Below are positions 10,435 to 23,610 of a stretch of DNA of 64,000 nt, piece by piece; positions within the stretch are counted from its first letter, which is position 1, and every line of letters begins with the position of its first letter. Below the pieces are notes generated by a model. The model did not search any database, was not told where the DNA came from, and saw only the letters and a list, made by a program, of their open reading frames with translations. The DNA comes from Guyanagaster necrorhizus (taxonomy: Eukaryota > Basidiomycota > Agaricomycetes > Agaricales > Physalacriaceae). The DNA is taken from positions 1,452,341 through 1,516,340 of the forward strand of contig NW_025064889.1 of assembly GCF_019112545.1 (NCBI RefSeq). Reading direction: 5' to 3'. The position numbers and the translations under genes are program-made.

Positions 10435-13082
10435 TTGATGATGAGTGGAGAATCAGAGAAAGTAGGAATGAAATTATTCACCACCTATTCCCAGCCTAGG
10501 ACCTTAACATTCTATTCAACTATGATGAAGCTCTTCAACAAGAAGAGCAAAGACAGTGGGATATTCTACAGCTCTCCCATAGTGAGTTTGAGGAGAACCT
10601 CATCCTTGAAGAGCAAGCATAATGTGTGGCTGAGTATGACTGCCAGCACAGAGAGCAGCAGCAGAATGAAGAAAGGGATCAGCTTATAAGGGCCAACATC
10701 TCCAACTGGTATGGGCTCTAACCTAAGGTCACCTCAGTCCTCACACTAGTCTGTGCCAACTATTTGCTCTCCACCCCCATCTTCTGGAAACCAAGCACCT
10801 TGGGATCTGACCCATGGGCCCCAGTAAGGTGGACAAATGCAGAAGCCCTCACTGCTAATAAAGTCCAAGCCCAAGGCAACAATGTCTCTTCTCCAGCTCA
10901 GGACAATGTCTCAAGAGCCACCAGTCAGCCTCCAACTCCCCAATATCCCCCTTTCCAAAGAACCTCCAGCACTAATACAACATTTGATGATGATGAGTCC
11001 ATTCTCAACCACTATGAACTACAAGTCTCTGAGAATGCCCATATCCCTGCTTGAGCTCTCCAAGAGTTTCTTGGGAGTCAGATGGTCAGGCAGCTCCTTG
11101 ATGATAAGTACTGACAAAATGTCCACCTCTATCATGAGTGAGTGGAGGCAGCATGAGCTTGGGGCAGAAACCAGTATGATTCTGACATTGGAAGTCAGCT
11201 CATCACCATTTACATCAATGCATCAGATATTTCAGGCCCCACTGATAGGCCCAACACCCAGCTAGAGTGATGGGTCAATGAAGATAATACAACCAGAGGC
11301 TGAGGAGGATCTTTATAACCTGCTCACTGCCTCCCTTCCTGAGAAGAGGGATGATAAGAATGAGGATAGCGAGGAAACTGAGAGTAGTGACTCACTGCAT
11401 GCCAGAGAGGCACTTGCATACAGCCTTCAAGAAGATACTGATGAAAAAGAACTGGAGAAGGTGATTCATAAAGCCAGGATGCAAGAGTATCAGAAGTACT
11501 ATCTGCAAGGGGTAAAATTCTTATAGTACAATGCCATCTGGACAGCATCACAAATGAGACAATTATATTTGACTTCCACACCTAATGAGCAAATAGAAAT
11601 CTTGCAGCATGTGGCAACTGACTATGCCACTCAACAGTACAATAACCAGCATCCTGAGGATCCAGTTAGCTGACCACCAGCATACCAATCAGCATCACCA
11701 ATATGACCAATACTGCAATCACTCTCTATCACCCCAAAATGAGCTGTGTACTGGACTCTGTCAATCTGTAGTACATTTTCATACTCCACCCCCTCACTCT
11801 ACTCTATGGCAATATGACTATCCCAATCCTGACCACAGCCAAAGGAACAGCTGAGTTCATACCAAAATCCATAGACCAGTAGAGAGAGCTGAATTCTAGA
11901 GGCTCAGCCTCTACCAGATGAGGTCATAGGGAGTGAAAAAGAAAAGGAGCTGATACAAGATGATTTCAAAGCCATCTGGCTAGGATTCACTATCTAAAAT
12001 AGTGTCATTGTCTAGAAGAAAGCAGTGCCTCAGGGAAGTCCAGTCACAGACAACAACTCTCTTCATTCTTTCTCTGAACCTCTGCATGAGTGGAACTGAC
12101 CTCTGTTCTCAGAGTGGCCCAACCCAATGGATGCCCTGCCAGACAATGCAGCTATTCTACAATGCTGACCTGACTTACTTTGAAAGCCCCACTCCTTCAA
12201 AGATGCATCAGATAACATTGACCGATTCCTGATCAATTGCAAACAATACTTTGAAGTCTACATCAGATATCTCAGCACTGACATGAACAAGATCATCTTT
12301 GCCACCTCCTACCTTGAAGAGAAGACAAAGACCTGGTGGATCTTGATCTCTCTGAACTTCCAATTGTTGACTTGAGAGCACTACTAGTACCTCTTGTGGC
12401 TGGTATTCAAACAAATATTATATGACAAGTTCATTGATCCAGCAGTACAGAAAGTATATAAACAGAAGATCAAGGAATACAAGATGAGAGACAAAGTGGC
12501 CATAGACTACTTTGATAAACTTGAATGGCTTGCAAAGCTTGCTAGCATTCAGAATGACACTGTGAATGATGGAAGGATGGTCAAGACCCTCAAACAAAGA
12601 GTCCCCTCCTCTTATATCACTATGATTTCTGCAATCAGCATTAAGGCATTGATGCTGGTCAGCTACAATGAATGAAAAGAAAGAATCATGGAGATGTATA
12701 AGGAGTGACAAAGGCAGAAAGCAAAGCAGTTGACTTTGCAAGAATATATAAAGAAACCGACTCTGCCAACTCTGAACAAATCATCAGGGACAACTGCCAG
12801 AAAATCACAGGGATTCTCTATAGCCTTGCCATCATATGGCACACAAAAAATAGAGACTGGAATGACATATACTGAGGCAGAGAAGCCCATAGATATAGAC
12901 TGGATGAAGAAGGAAGGCAAGTGCTTTAACTGTAGCCAAAAGGGCCACATGGCAAAGGACTGCCCAAAAAAAAAGCATACTCAAGAAGATATATAGGCAC
13001 AGATCACCAAACTCTAAAGGGAAGAAGAAAGACTTGGTGCAGAAACCAAAGTGGAGGAAGTAAAAGATGAGGCTGACCAGTG
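10435..13082 (+). pseudogene. E1 gag relic
   Basis: Decayed gag resumes after the E2 insertion. The gag core is readable in pieces near 12220-12675 (DKFIDPAVQKVYKQKIKEYK), and a CCHC knuckle, CFNCSQKGHMAKDC, lies near 12921-12962. Frames are broken by many stops, mostly TGA or TAG where E2 or D has Arg, Trp or Gln. CpG sites are nearly absent. It has no coding capacity. Confidence 0.85.
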
Positions 13083-16000
13083 AGCAATTCCACTAGATCA
13101 GCCAAAGACTTTCATGGTGTGCACACAACAGCCACTAGCTGGACTGATAAAGTTTCTGTAGTTACTCTTATGCCTACTGTACCAGCACATTCAAATATAC
13201 CCCAGTTTTCAGCTCTGCACACCAAAGAATCACCACAAGAAAAAACTCAAGTGCCTTTGGGCTAAACTAGGGCAGAGAGCCCTACTACATGGCTCAAACC
13301 ATTTGATATCAAATAGACTTGGAGAGCCATCAGAGATGCCAAGGACAAAGCCATGGCAAAAGTCATGCTAAAGAATTGAGTCCACCAAACTTAAGCAGAG
13401 GAAGTGATTGATGAAATGATAGAAGAAATAAAGAAGGCTAAATAATGTTGAGCCTTAGAATGGCTTAATAAACTCCACAGACCATGAAAGTTCATTCAAC
13501 AGTCCAAAATGCCTGGGTGAGACCTCCTCACTAAAGCTCAGATCAAGACCCTTATATCTTGTTCAGTCTATGCAGTGACTGCCTTAATTGACAGTGGTTG
13601 CACTGAAAGTTCGATCAATCATGCTTTTGTTAACAAGCACAAACTTCTAATGCAAGCTACAGCAGCTCCAATTTCAGTGTATAATGCTGATGGAACTAAA
13701 AACCAGGCTAGTTTGATTACTGAGTTTGTCAAGCTCTGACTCACAATCAGTGATCATTCTGAATGAATTGACTTGGCCATCACAGACCTTGGAACCAAGG
13801 AGATCTTCCTTGGCTATGACTGGCTAATACATCATAATCCATTGATCAACTGGAAAACCAGAAGGATCACATTCGTGAGATGCTGATGTCAGAAGATTCC
13901 ATTCAAATTGCCTGACAAAGACTCAGAAGATCAGTGAGATGAAGAAATGGAGGATGGAGAAACCATCCTCATCATTGATCTTCAGCATGAGATACATGTC
14001 TGCACCATTCATCATGCCAAGGCCAACAAATGGAAAGAGGAGAAGACATTCAAAGAAATGGTGCCTGAATGGGTATGAGACTTCAAGGATCTGTTTGAGA
14101 AGGAGAGTTTTGATGAGTTGCTGGGACTGAAACTATAGGATCATGCAATTAAACTGATCCCAAATGCCAATGCTAATCTGAATTGCAAAATGTATCTACT
14201 TGGCAATAACAAGCAGCAAGAACTTGTCTAGTGAACACATTTGACTGTTGAAGTCTCCAATGGCTTTGCTATTCTTCTTCATCAAAAAGAAGGATGGCAA
14301 GCTCCAACCAGTCTAGGACTATCAAAAGCTCAATGAGATGATGATCAAAAACCATTATCTCCTTCTGCTGATCTTGAAACTAATAGACAAGCTCTGAGGA
14401 GCAAAATATTACATCAAGCTTGATGTTTGGTGGGGTTACAATAATGTTCATATCAAAGAAGGAGATAAATAGAAAGCCACATTCAGGACAAATCAGAGAC
14501 TATTCAAGCCTACAGTCATGTTCTTTGGACCCACCAACTCCCCAGCAACTTTTCAGTGGATAATAAATAACATCTTCAAGAATCTCATCTCTACTGAGAA
14601 AGTCACCATCTATCTTGATGACATCCTAATCATGTCAAAAACAAAGGAGGAGCATAGGAAGCTAGTATGACAGGTACTGGCTCTCATGAGGAAGCACAAA
14701 CTATTCCTTAAAGCAGAGAAATATGAGTTCAAGGTACTTGAAACTGAGTATCTCAGAGTCATCATCAGCAAAGGAAGCATCTGGATGGATCCCATCAAAA
14801 TAGCCAGGGTAACAGAATAGCCAGAATCAGTCAGGAAAAAGAAGCTGCAATCCTTCCTCAGATTCACAAATTTCTATCAATGCTTCATCTGAGACTACAG
14901 CAAGATCATTCAGCCAATGATTCAGCTAACTGGCAATGCTCTTTGGACTTGGGGACCTTCTCAATAGATGGCTTTTAATGACCTCAAGTGATGGCTTGGT
15001 GAGGACTATGTCCTTGTCATTCTAACACAAGAGGGAAAATTCCAAGTCAAAGCTGACTCCAGTGAAGGTGCTATCAGAGCTGTACTTTCACAGAAACAGA
15101 ATGGAAAGTGGCATCTAGTCACATTTCTCTCTAAAGCACTCACTGTCATGGGGTGAAACTATGAAATCTATGATAAGGAGCTACTAGCCATTATGCTTGC
15201 CCTGGAGGAATGGCAGCATTATCTGATTGGGACCACAGAAGTTTTTGAGATCTGAACAGATCATCAGAACCTCCAGTACTTTTGACAACCCCAAAAACTG
15301 AACTGCCAGCAAGCCAGATGGGTCACTGAACTCAGTCAACACTAATACACACTCCATTACAAAGCAGACACAGCAAACAAGAAAGCCAACCTCCTTAGCT
15401 GGTGGATAGATCATGACCAGGGGGGAGCCAATAATGAGAGAGTCACATTATTACAGCTTGAACATTTCAGGGCTATGATAATGCCAATGGAGGAAGAAAT
15501 CCACAAGTGCATCAAGAGCATGACTCAAGACAACCATAAATGGGATCAGTGAGTGGTCCTATCTCTCAACTATGAGCAGGAAATGACAAAAGAAGGAGGA
15601 CTAATTTACTATGACAGACAGATCTATATTTTCTGTGACTAAAGACTATATGAAAAAATCATTGCCACCTGCTATGACCATGTGACTGTCAGGCACTCCA
15701 GCATTGCCAAAACTAAAGAATTAGTACTACAAGAGTACTAGTGGCCTAAAATAGGCAATGACATCACCACATATGTCAAAGCATGCAAAGTCTGTCAGAG
15801 AAGCAAATCATCTACATAGGCCTGAGCCACACTGCTTTATTTGAATGAGGTCTCATTATCATCATAGACTCACATCTCTGTTGACATGATCACCAGACTC
15901 CCAGACTGCAACAGCTATGATACTATCATCATCATAGTTGATCAATTCTCAAAAGTAATCATTCTGATCATCTGTTTGATGGAGTTAACTTCCAAAGGAT

Positions 16001-16263
16001 GGGCCAAAATTCTATGTGACAAGGTATATGCCAAATATGATATGTCCCAAGTGGTCATCTCAGACAGAGGATCTCAATTCATCTCTAAATTCTTAGATAA
16101 CCTCTATCATCTCCTAAACATCAAGAGGAATATATCCACCACATACTATCCTCAAACTGATGGACAAACAGAACATGCAAACCAAGAGGTGGAAAAGTAC
16201 CTCCATCTATTTATTAATTATCAACAAAATGACTGAGTAGAATGGCTGGCTCTCACTACCTTC
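13083..16263 (+). pseudogene. E1 pol relic, protease to integrase
   Basis: Protease LIDSGCTESS lies near 13585-13615 and keeps the D-S-G triad that E2 has lost. RT has FFIKKKDGKL near 14276 and YLDDILIMSK near 14610. RNase H lies near 15050-15420, and integrase near 15620-16250, including YYPQTDGQTEHANQE. Many stops are present. The frame is cut at 16263 by E3 and resumes at 24115. Confidence 0.88.
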
Positions 16264-16762
16264 TGTTAGGAATATGCCAATCAGATGAGCTTGAGTGCAT
16301 GCTTGGAGTCCAGCAGAGTGCATGAGTGTCAATGAAGCTATTGGCAATATCACCCTTAAGTCAGAGCTTAAGGATCTGGATGGACCAAATAGAGTTCTGT
16401 TAGAGAAGCAAACCAGAATGTTCTTTAGAGCAGAATCTGAAGAATGAGGTAAGGAGGAGTTGAAGTGAGTGTGAAGTGTAGCTGGCTTATCCAAGTTGAT
16501 ATTTGAACTAAGTAGTTATGATGATATATATGGCTTTATATACTAATGATAGTTAATTCTGAGTTGGGTTCTATTGGGTTTCAGTGTTAGTATTTGCTAT
16601 CGAGTTCGGGGTCTAGATTTTATAATGTGAAATATGGATATGAAATGATAATGGTGAAATGAAATTAGTAGGTAATGGGAAGCAGCCAGAGTCTAGTGAG
16701 TAGCATGATTGGATTCATGGTTGGTTTGAGATGACATAGAGGCTGGCAGCATGCATATAACA
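16264..16762 (-). repeat. E3 3' LTR (left copy)
   Basis: On the plus strand it runs from TGTTAGGAAT to CATATAACA. It has the same length as the right copy, and the differences are mostly transitions. Confidence 0.93.
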
Positions 16763-16947
16763 GTATCCCCCCCTTAGCATTCTTGCCCTTAAGAGCACTG
16801 ATCTTGATGGCTGGTAGAGCCACATAGAAGATTGTTGGTGGCTGTGGGAGTTTTACAGCTTGATCTGAAACCACTATCTTCACTTATATTGTTGCTCACC
16901 ACATATTATCGCTCATGCACTCCCAAACCTCTGGTGAAGGGATCCAT

Positions 16948-18050
16948 CTCTGATGGCCCTGAAGAGGTCAAGGAATTGTTTTGTCTGAAATGGTGAACCA
17001 TGGAGGAAGAATATGCAAAGGCCATGAAGAGCCATTTGAAATAGCAAGAGAAGTAGGAGTGAGAGGAAAGGGCCTGGGAGTCATGGAAAAAGGAGCAGAA
17101 GGAGGAATTGGAGAGGAAGAGAAAGGAGGTTCGGCAGGCCATGGAGAGGCAGGCTAAGGAGGCTGAGAAGGCATTGAGAGAGGTGGCTCAGAGAGAGGCT
17201 GAGAAGAGAGAGGCCACAGAGACAGCAGCAAGAGCTGAGGCTGAGAAAGTAGAGCTAGAGGGGATGATTATGGAGGATGGGTTGCAAATGACCCCTGTGG
17301 AGGCTGTCGATTTCTGATTGTGTCAAGTGTTGGCAGAATGGTTTAGTCCTGGCCCTGGTCTTCACTTCAAGAAGGTGACTTGCCATGCATCTCCAGAGTC
17401 CAATGATGAGTAGTACAAGAGAACTGAGGGGGATGATGAGTCTAAAGAATCTGAGGGAACTCTGAAGAGGAGGAAGAAGGTGTAGGAGAGAAAGAGAAGG
17501 GCAGCAGGTCTGGCAGAGAATGAAGAATTGTTGGATGGTGAAAGTAAGTGTCTTGGTTTTCTTTTATGGCTTAACTTAGTTTTTGTTTTCAGGGAGTTGT
17601 GTGTGCTGTCATCAAGATGGCATATGGTGTTATGCATGACTGGTAACTGAAGGCACCAGTTGTGAGCAGACTTGCTCTCACTGCAAGATCAAGAAAACCA
17701 CCTGTTTGTTCAATAAGGGTGTCACTGTGAGCAAGGTGATCAGCAGTATGGAGGTCTCCACTGGTCTCCACCAACTTTCAAAATTGATACACAAGTTGAT
17801 GCATCATATGGATGAGTTGGCAGACAAGGTGGTGGATGTTCGGAGTACTGTGGCAGGTCTTCAAGATGACTATAGTTCTGATAATATGTCATCTCCTTTA
17901 AAGCTGTTTTCAGAGTCTGAGATGAAGACCTAAAAGAAGGCCTGACTGATTTTTAAGAATGAGAGGGATCAGAAGGTGGAGGATCTTCAGAAGGCAATGT
18001 TGAAGGGGCTGGATGAGGATATAGAGGAGTTGAAGAAGTGAGGGGAGAGT
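16948..18050 (+). pseudogene. Antisense spliced gene in family-B element: coiled coil plus Zn2Cys6-like cluster
   Basis: This gene reads on the plus strand, opposite to E3 gag and pol. It starts with an acidic, Lys/Glu/Arg-rich predicted coiled coil (about 16960-17280). A 49-bp intron at 17544-17592 has GTAAGT, a CTTAAC branch-like site and TTTTCAG. Downstream is a cysteine cluster, about 17597-17700, with spacing C-x2-C-x6-C, a loop, then CSHCKIKKTTC. This fits a fungal binuclear zinc cluster. A further helical region runs to about 18050 and ends near an A10/T10 tract at 18161. A few TAG/TGA stops break the frame. A second copy at 27880-29030 keeps the same order, intron site and Cys spacing. 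The family resembles dispersed Agaricomycete proteins I recall, but the role is unknown. Confidence 0.65.
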
Positions 18051-18299
18051 TCAGGTTTCAGTGTAGGCTCATCAGATTCTGCTTCTTTGTAAAAATTTTT
18101 TGTATGAAATGTATATAGAAAAGAGTATCAGATATTGGTAGTGGATAAAGATGTAAATGCAAAAAAAAAAATTTTTTTTTCACTTTGAAAGTATAGGAGA
18201 GATGATTGAATAGTGGTAATTAGTGGTTAGAATTGAAATGGTAAGGTGGAGCGCTGGTGGTGTCTAGAGTAGCATTGTATTAGGAATGGAATGTTTGAA

Positions 18300-21200
18300 T
18301 GACTTTGGACAAGAGTCCTGGTTTGCCTGGATATCAGTGGTGGAATTCTTCAATAAATTCATTGGCAGAGAACTCAGAGGCTGATAACCAAGCAAATTCT
18401 TTGTTGGTACTTTCATATCCTAGCCACTGGATTTTGTACAGCAGTGGGCAGCAGAACTGGTGGTCCAGTTTAGAGTCAAGAATTTGAGCTATTTCAAAAT
18501 GTTCTTCTCTATCAACTTTGACTAGAGGCAGTGGTGGTTGGATTTGGTTAGGGATGGTGTTTTCTTCTATGAATTCCAATTGTGACACATGGAAGATGGG
18601 GTGGATGGACCAGAGATCCAGTGGAAGCCTCAGGATAAAGGAGTGGGTACCAGGTTAGGCTATGATTTTGAAAGAACTAAGGTATTTTTCTAAGAATTTT
18701 CTGGTTGGGCAGGTGATTTTGATATATTTGAAGCTGAGGTAGGCCTTGTCCCCCACTGTGAACAGGGGTGTTGGGATCCAATGCTTGTCTGCTTAGGTCT
18801 TGTAGCAAGACTGAGCTTTGGAAATTTCATCCTTCAGTAATTGATAAAGTTCATCAAGGTTGACTGCGAAATCTTGGGCCTGAGCAGAGGCGATGTCCCT
18901 TTCAGAGTGAACAGTGATGTTAGAGTGGTAACTCTTGTCAGCAAAAAATGGGAAAATTCCAGTGGATGTGTTAAAGGCATTATTGTAAGCAAATTCAGCA
19001 ATGGATAAGAGGGTGTTCCAGTTGTCCTGCTGGTAGGAGCAATAGATGCAGATGTATTGTTTCAGAGTTTAGTTTGCTCATTCTATTTGTCCATCAGCCT
19101 CTGGATGATAACCAGAGATAAGGTGGAGTTCTATGTCAAGGGCCACAGCTAAGGCACAAGTAAATTGGAAGATAAATTCAGAGCCACAGTCAGATGTGAT
19201 GTGACTGGGTACTCCATGTTTGGAGAATACATGGATAAGGAAAAGTTGGGCAAGCTCCATGGAGTTAATGGTGTCATGAGTGGGAATGAAGATGGCTTGC
19301 TTGCTAGCTCAGTCTATGACTACTAAGATGGTGGTAAATCCATTGGAGTCCAGTAGTTGTTCAATGAAGTCCATGGAAATAGAATCCCATGGCCATTCAG
19401 AAACTGACAGAGGTTTGAGTAACTCATAGGGGTGGTGTCTAGATGCCTTATTGTGCCCACAAACTGTGCAGGACTTAACATAGTGTTAGATGTATTCATG
19501 CATCTTTGGCCAGATATAGTTCCACTGGACTAGCTCTAATGTCTGATTTTGACCAAAGTGGCTTGCCAAGATATGATCATGATTGTTCTGTAGTATATGG
19601 AGACAGAGATCTCCAGACTCCAGAACATAGATGTGGCCTTCAAAGCAGAGGATGTCTGATTCATCAATGGACCACTGAGAGAGAGGATTCTGAAGTGGCC
19701 TTAGCTTAGTGGAGGCTGTTGGAGAACATAGGGTCAGAAGATTGTGCTTATTTTATATTGATGTGAAGCTTGTCAATGTCTATGATGGCACTGGCTTAGA
19801 GGGTAGGGCCTTCAAGGTGGGTTGCACAGAGTAATGCAGAAAGTTGTTCTTGGGTGAACACAAGTCAGAAATTATAGGGATTGACTTTGGCATATTGGCT
19901 ATCCCCCTCTTTAGGGTAGACATCCCATTGTCTAGTGAGTGCATCTGGTTTTCCACCAAGTTTTCCAGGGTGAAAATGAATTACTAGGTTGAACTGAGAT
20001 AGGTATTCAGACTAGTGGACTTGTTGGCAAATTAGAATCTTAATGGTGGCAAAGTATTCAAGATTCTTGTGGTCTGTTATGACATCAATAGAGTCTGTGG
20101 AGCCTTCAAGGTAGTGCTGCCAATGTTTAAAAGCTTCAAAAATGGCCAGGAGCTCCTTGTCATGAGTGTCATAGTTGAGTTTGGCATTGTGGAGGCTCTG
20201 GGAGTGAAATGCAATCAGGTGAATTTTGCTATCTTTGAGGTAGATAGAGAGGATAGCTGTGATAGCATAATCAGAGGCATCAGTTTTCACCACTATCTTT
20301 TGATCGGGAACCCAGTGAGTAAAGATGAGAGTATGTGTAAAGGCCTATTTCAATTCATTGAAGGCAGCTAAGCAATTGTCATCAAATTTTCATGAAGTTC
20401 TCTTGCAGGTGAGTCATATAAGAGGAATGATGATGTCAATATATCCATATATGAAGCAATAGTAAAAGTTGGCAAAACCAAGGAAGGATTGAATGTCTTT
20501 GACTTTTCATGGCACCAGCCAGTCAACAATGGCCTTGACTTTTTCTTCAGACATGCAAAGTCCTTCAGGTGATAGGATGTAGCCTAGGTACTCTACAGAG
20601 TCCTGGTTGAATTGACATTTGGAACTCTTGCAGTAGAGTCCATTAGCTCTAAGCCTGCATAGAACCTCTTAAACATGTTTCTGGTGATCTTTCAGATTGT
20701 TGGAATATATGAGGATGTCATCAAGGTAGACTACTACTGATATATCAAGCATGTCAGAGAATATATCATTCACAAATTGTTGGAATGCCACTGAAGCATT
20801 TGTGAGGCCAAAAGGCATGACATGCCATTCAAAGGAACCATAATAGGTCTGGAAGGCTGTTTTTCATTCATCTCCCTTAGCTATGCAAATGAGATGGTAG
20901 GCATGCCTAAGGTTAAGCTTGGTGTAGATGCACACAGAGTGGGCAGAGTCAAGGAGGTCAGAAATGAGGGGGAGAGAGTAGTGATCTTTTTTGGAGATTT
21001 TGTTTAGGCTATAGTAGTTGACACAAAGTTGGAGTTTACCAGTCTTTTTCTTGACAAATAGAACTGGAGTCTCATGTGGAGAGTGGGATGGAGTAATGAA
21101 CTCATTATGCAGATTATCATCAATAAACTCTCATAGAGCCTTGAGTTCAGATTTCAAGAGAGAATAAATAAGGCCAAGCAGTAGAGATGTTCCTTTTTCA

Positions 21201-22150
21201 AGGTCGATTTTGAGGTTGTATGGCCTGTGTTTGAGTAGCTTTTCAGAGAGGGTATCACTGAAGACATCTGCAAAATCATGATACTCTACTAGCACTGATG
21301 AAAGATCTGCTGGTTCTGCAAATGCAGCTTTGGCTCCAATATTAGGCAAGGAAGGCTGCAGTGTGAACTGCTGAGCACCTTCTTCTGCACTGGCTCAGAC
21401 AAATGCAGCAGCAGATATGATGGAGATCTTTGGATGTGCTTTTGTAGTAAAAGATTCTGAGAGAGGATAGGAGTAGATGAGTTCATACAGGAATGGAGTC
21501 TGTCAGTTACCCAGAGTCGATTTGAAATAGAGTGAAGCTCTGGGAGTTGGACTGATGGAGTCTGGTGAGCATGGAAGTCTCAGATTTGAGCTAGAAGGAT
21601 TGAAAAGAGGTGGACTGTTATCCTATGGATATAGAAGTCTCTGGAATATGGTGGAGGCTGCAGAATTGGTTGGAGTGAAATCCTGATAGCTTGAGCAGAA
21701 AATAATACTGTTCTCAGCCCAGTCAATCAGTGGATTGTAGTGGGAGAGCCAGTTGTATCTTAGAACAAGATTGCAAGATGAATCCAGAGGAGTGATATAG
21801 AAGTCGATGGGAAAGATGTCTCCAGACAGAAAACAGATGGGGATGGTTGCAATTTGAGATATATGGCTCCTGATAGAGCTATCAAATAATCAAAGTTGCA
21901 CACTAGGAATGGTTTTAATCAGAATTTCATTAGCAGCTACATACTTAGTGTCAACAAAGTAGTGGCTAGAGCCAGAATCAATAAGAACAAGAAAATGCAG
22001 AATGATACAAGTTGGAAAACCATCAGGTTCTGTGGTAGTCAGTAATTCTGCTGAAAGGGGAATGTGGAAGGAGTGATTGAAAAGGGATATTGCATTGAGA
22101 GTGATGACCTCCAGTGTGTGAATAGAGTCAACACAACCTTGAACTTGCAC
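18300..22150 (-). pseudogene. pol: E3 pol relic, minus strand
   Basis: Read from right to left: protease with an intact D-S-G (LIDSGSSHYFVD near 21960), RT with [10 protein letters not shown] (near 20705-20740), RNase H (20012-20293, DASDYAITAILS and DKELLAI), integrase core (19078-19260, HITSDCGSEF and YHPEADGQ) and a chromodomain (18334-18588, YKIQWLGYEST). Stops split the frame into short pieces. Typical gypsy order; no coding capacity. Confidence 0.9.
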
Positions 22151-23571
22151 AGAGAGAACAGGGTTGCTTTCTAGTTTTCTGACTCCATCAGAGCCAGTTT
22201 CATGAGAGCAGTGTTGACTTCTACTGCATGACCCTTAGCAGAGGCTGCTACCTTCTGCTTGTTGCAGTCCTCGGTCTTGTGTTTGGCTCCACAGAATATA
22301 CAAAGATTGTTCTGGTGCCGGTGGTCCTTTTCTTTCTGAGTAAGATGGCTATCTTTGTCTAGCTTGTCAGCATAGAGCTTAGGGGTGGTAGATTTTGGTG
22401 TGGAGCTGGAGTCTGAGAAAGACATGTTAGACCCTTTGGATTTGAGGTTGGAGAATTTATTATTCCAGTTTTCATGGGCAATTTCAGTCTTCTGGGTCTA
22501 GTAGTGAGCATCAAGTTCTTAGGCAAGAAAGCACATATCATGAAGGTTGTTCAGCTTCCCATAGTGTGCCATGTTATCTTTGATATAGGTGCAAAGGCCA
22601 TGGTAAAAGGCATGGCAGAGAGAGTTATCTCTATATCCAATTTGTGAAGCATACTGGTTGAATTAAACTATATACTTCATGATCCAGTCTCTATTGTACA
22701 TCTGAAGGTGTTCTAATACATCAAAGAGGCTGAAGTTGCTACAAAGCTCATCTAGGAAAGCTGCATGGGAGAATTGTCAGGCTGATAGATTCCATGGATT
22801 AGAGTTAAGAATGTCTGGTTTGAACCAGTTAAGCACAGTGCCAGCCAGAAATGAGATGGCATAGTTAACCTTGTTAACATCTGTTGCAAACATGGTAGAT
22901 CTGTTATTGAAGTTCAACTGAAGAGAGATGATAAAAGCCTTCAGTTTGCAAGGGTCAGAGCTATCAAATAGTTTCAGTTCCTTGATCTTGGTATGGATAG
23001 TGGCTGGTTTAGAGTTGTTGAGAGAAGCAGAGACTCCTCATAACAGGTTCATAAATTCTAGGAACATGTCCTGTTGGTTTAGATTGTTACTTTCTGCAGG
23101 ACCATCAGAGCTGCCTGGGTCATTGGGACTACCTGGTCCTCCTGGAAAAGAGTTTAGTGGATTACCACCTGGTTTCTGTTAGATAGGAGTATGAGTAGGA
23201 GTGTCTTCATCTCTGCCCTCTGAGTCTGGGCTGTCTGAATTCCCATGCATGTTGCTCAGGGATAAGAGGTCTATTAGAGGGTCAGTTCAGGCACCATACA
23301 TCAGGCTGGCCTGTTGGGCTCCATTGATTGGGATGCTGGTGGCATTGAAAGGGTTAGGGGAATCATCGTAATTAAGTTGGCAGGCAGTGAAGCTAGAGTG
23401 ATTGTAGGTTTTCCTATGGAAAGATTGTCCTCCACTGGAGGCCAATTCAAAAAGGCCTGGTTGTTTCTTTGAAGCAGAGGCCAGAATGTCTTCCATAGAA
23501 AATATGTTTGGATAGGTGGGCTGAGTTTGTTCAGGATTGGTTTCTGTGGGTTTGGTAAATGTAATAGACAT
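22151..23571 (-). pseudogene. gag: E3 gag relic, minus strand
   Basis: The frame starts at 23571 (MSITFTKPTETNPEQ) close to the 5' LTR. It runs through a Pro/Gly/Ser-rich stretch, a gag capsid-like region (near 22700-23000, KLKAFIISLQLNF) and a zinc-knuckle region CIFCGAKHKTEDC near 22300. The knuckle has three rather than four residues between the second Cys and the His, possibly a lost residue. Several TAG and TGA stops interrupt it. There is no upstream small membrane ORF as in family A. Confidence 0.85.
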
Positions 23572-23597
23572 GATAAAATTTTTGACTCAAGGGTTTG

Positions 23598-23608
23598 AGT
23601 TTGAATAT
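23598..23608 (-). other. E3 primer binding site, self-complementary to own LTR
   Basis: On the minus strand ATATTCAAACT lies two bases after the 5' LTR. Its complement AGTTTGAATAT matches the minus-strand LTR sequence AGTTCGAATAT (plus-strand 23846-23856) at 10 of 11 bases. That LTR site lies 33 nt downstream of a TATATAAA box, so family B also looks self-primed. Confidence 0.55.
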
Positions 23609-23610
23609 AC

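Noticed and set aside
18155..18182. A10/T10 tract as a terminator or insertion signature
   Set aside because: Fungal pol II genes do not use such terminators and no duplication flanks it. Noted only as the end of the antisense gene region.
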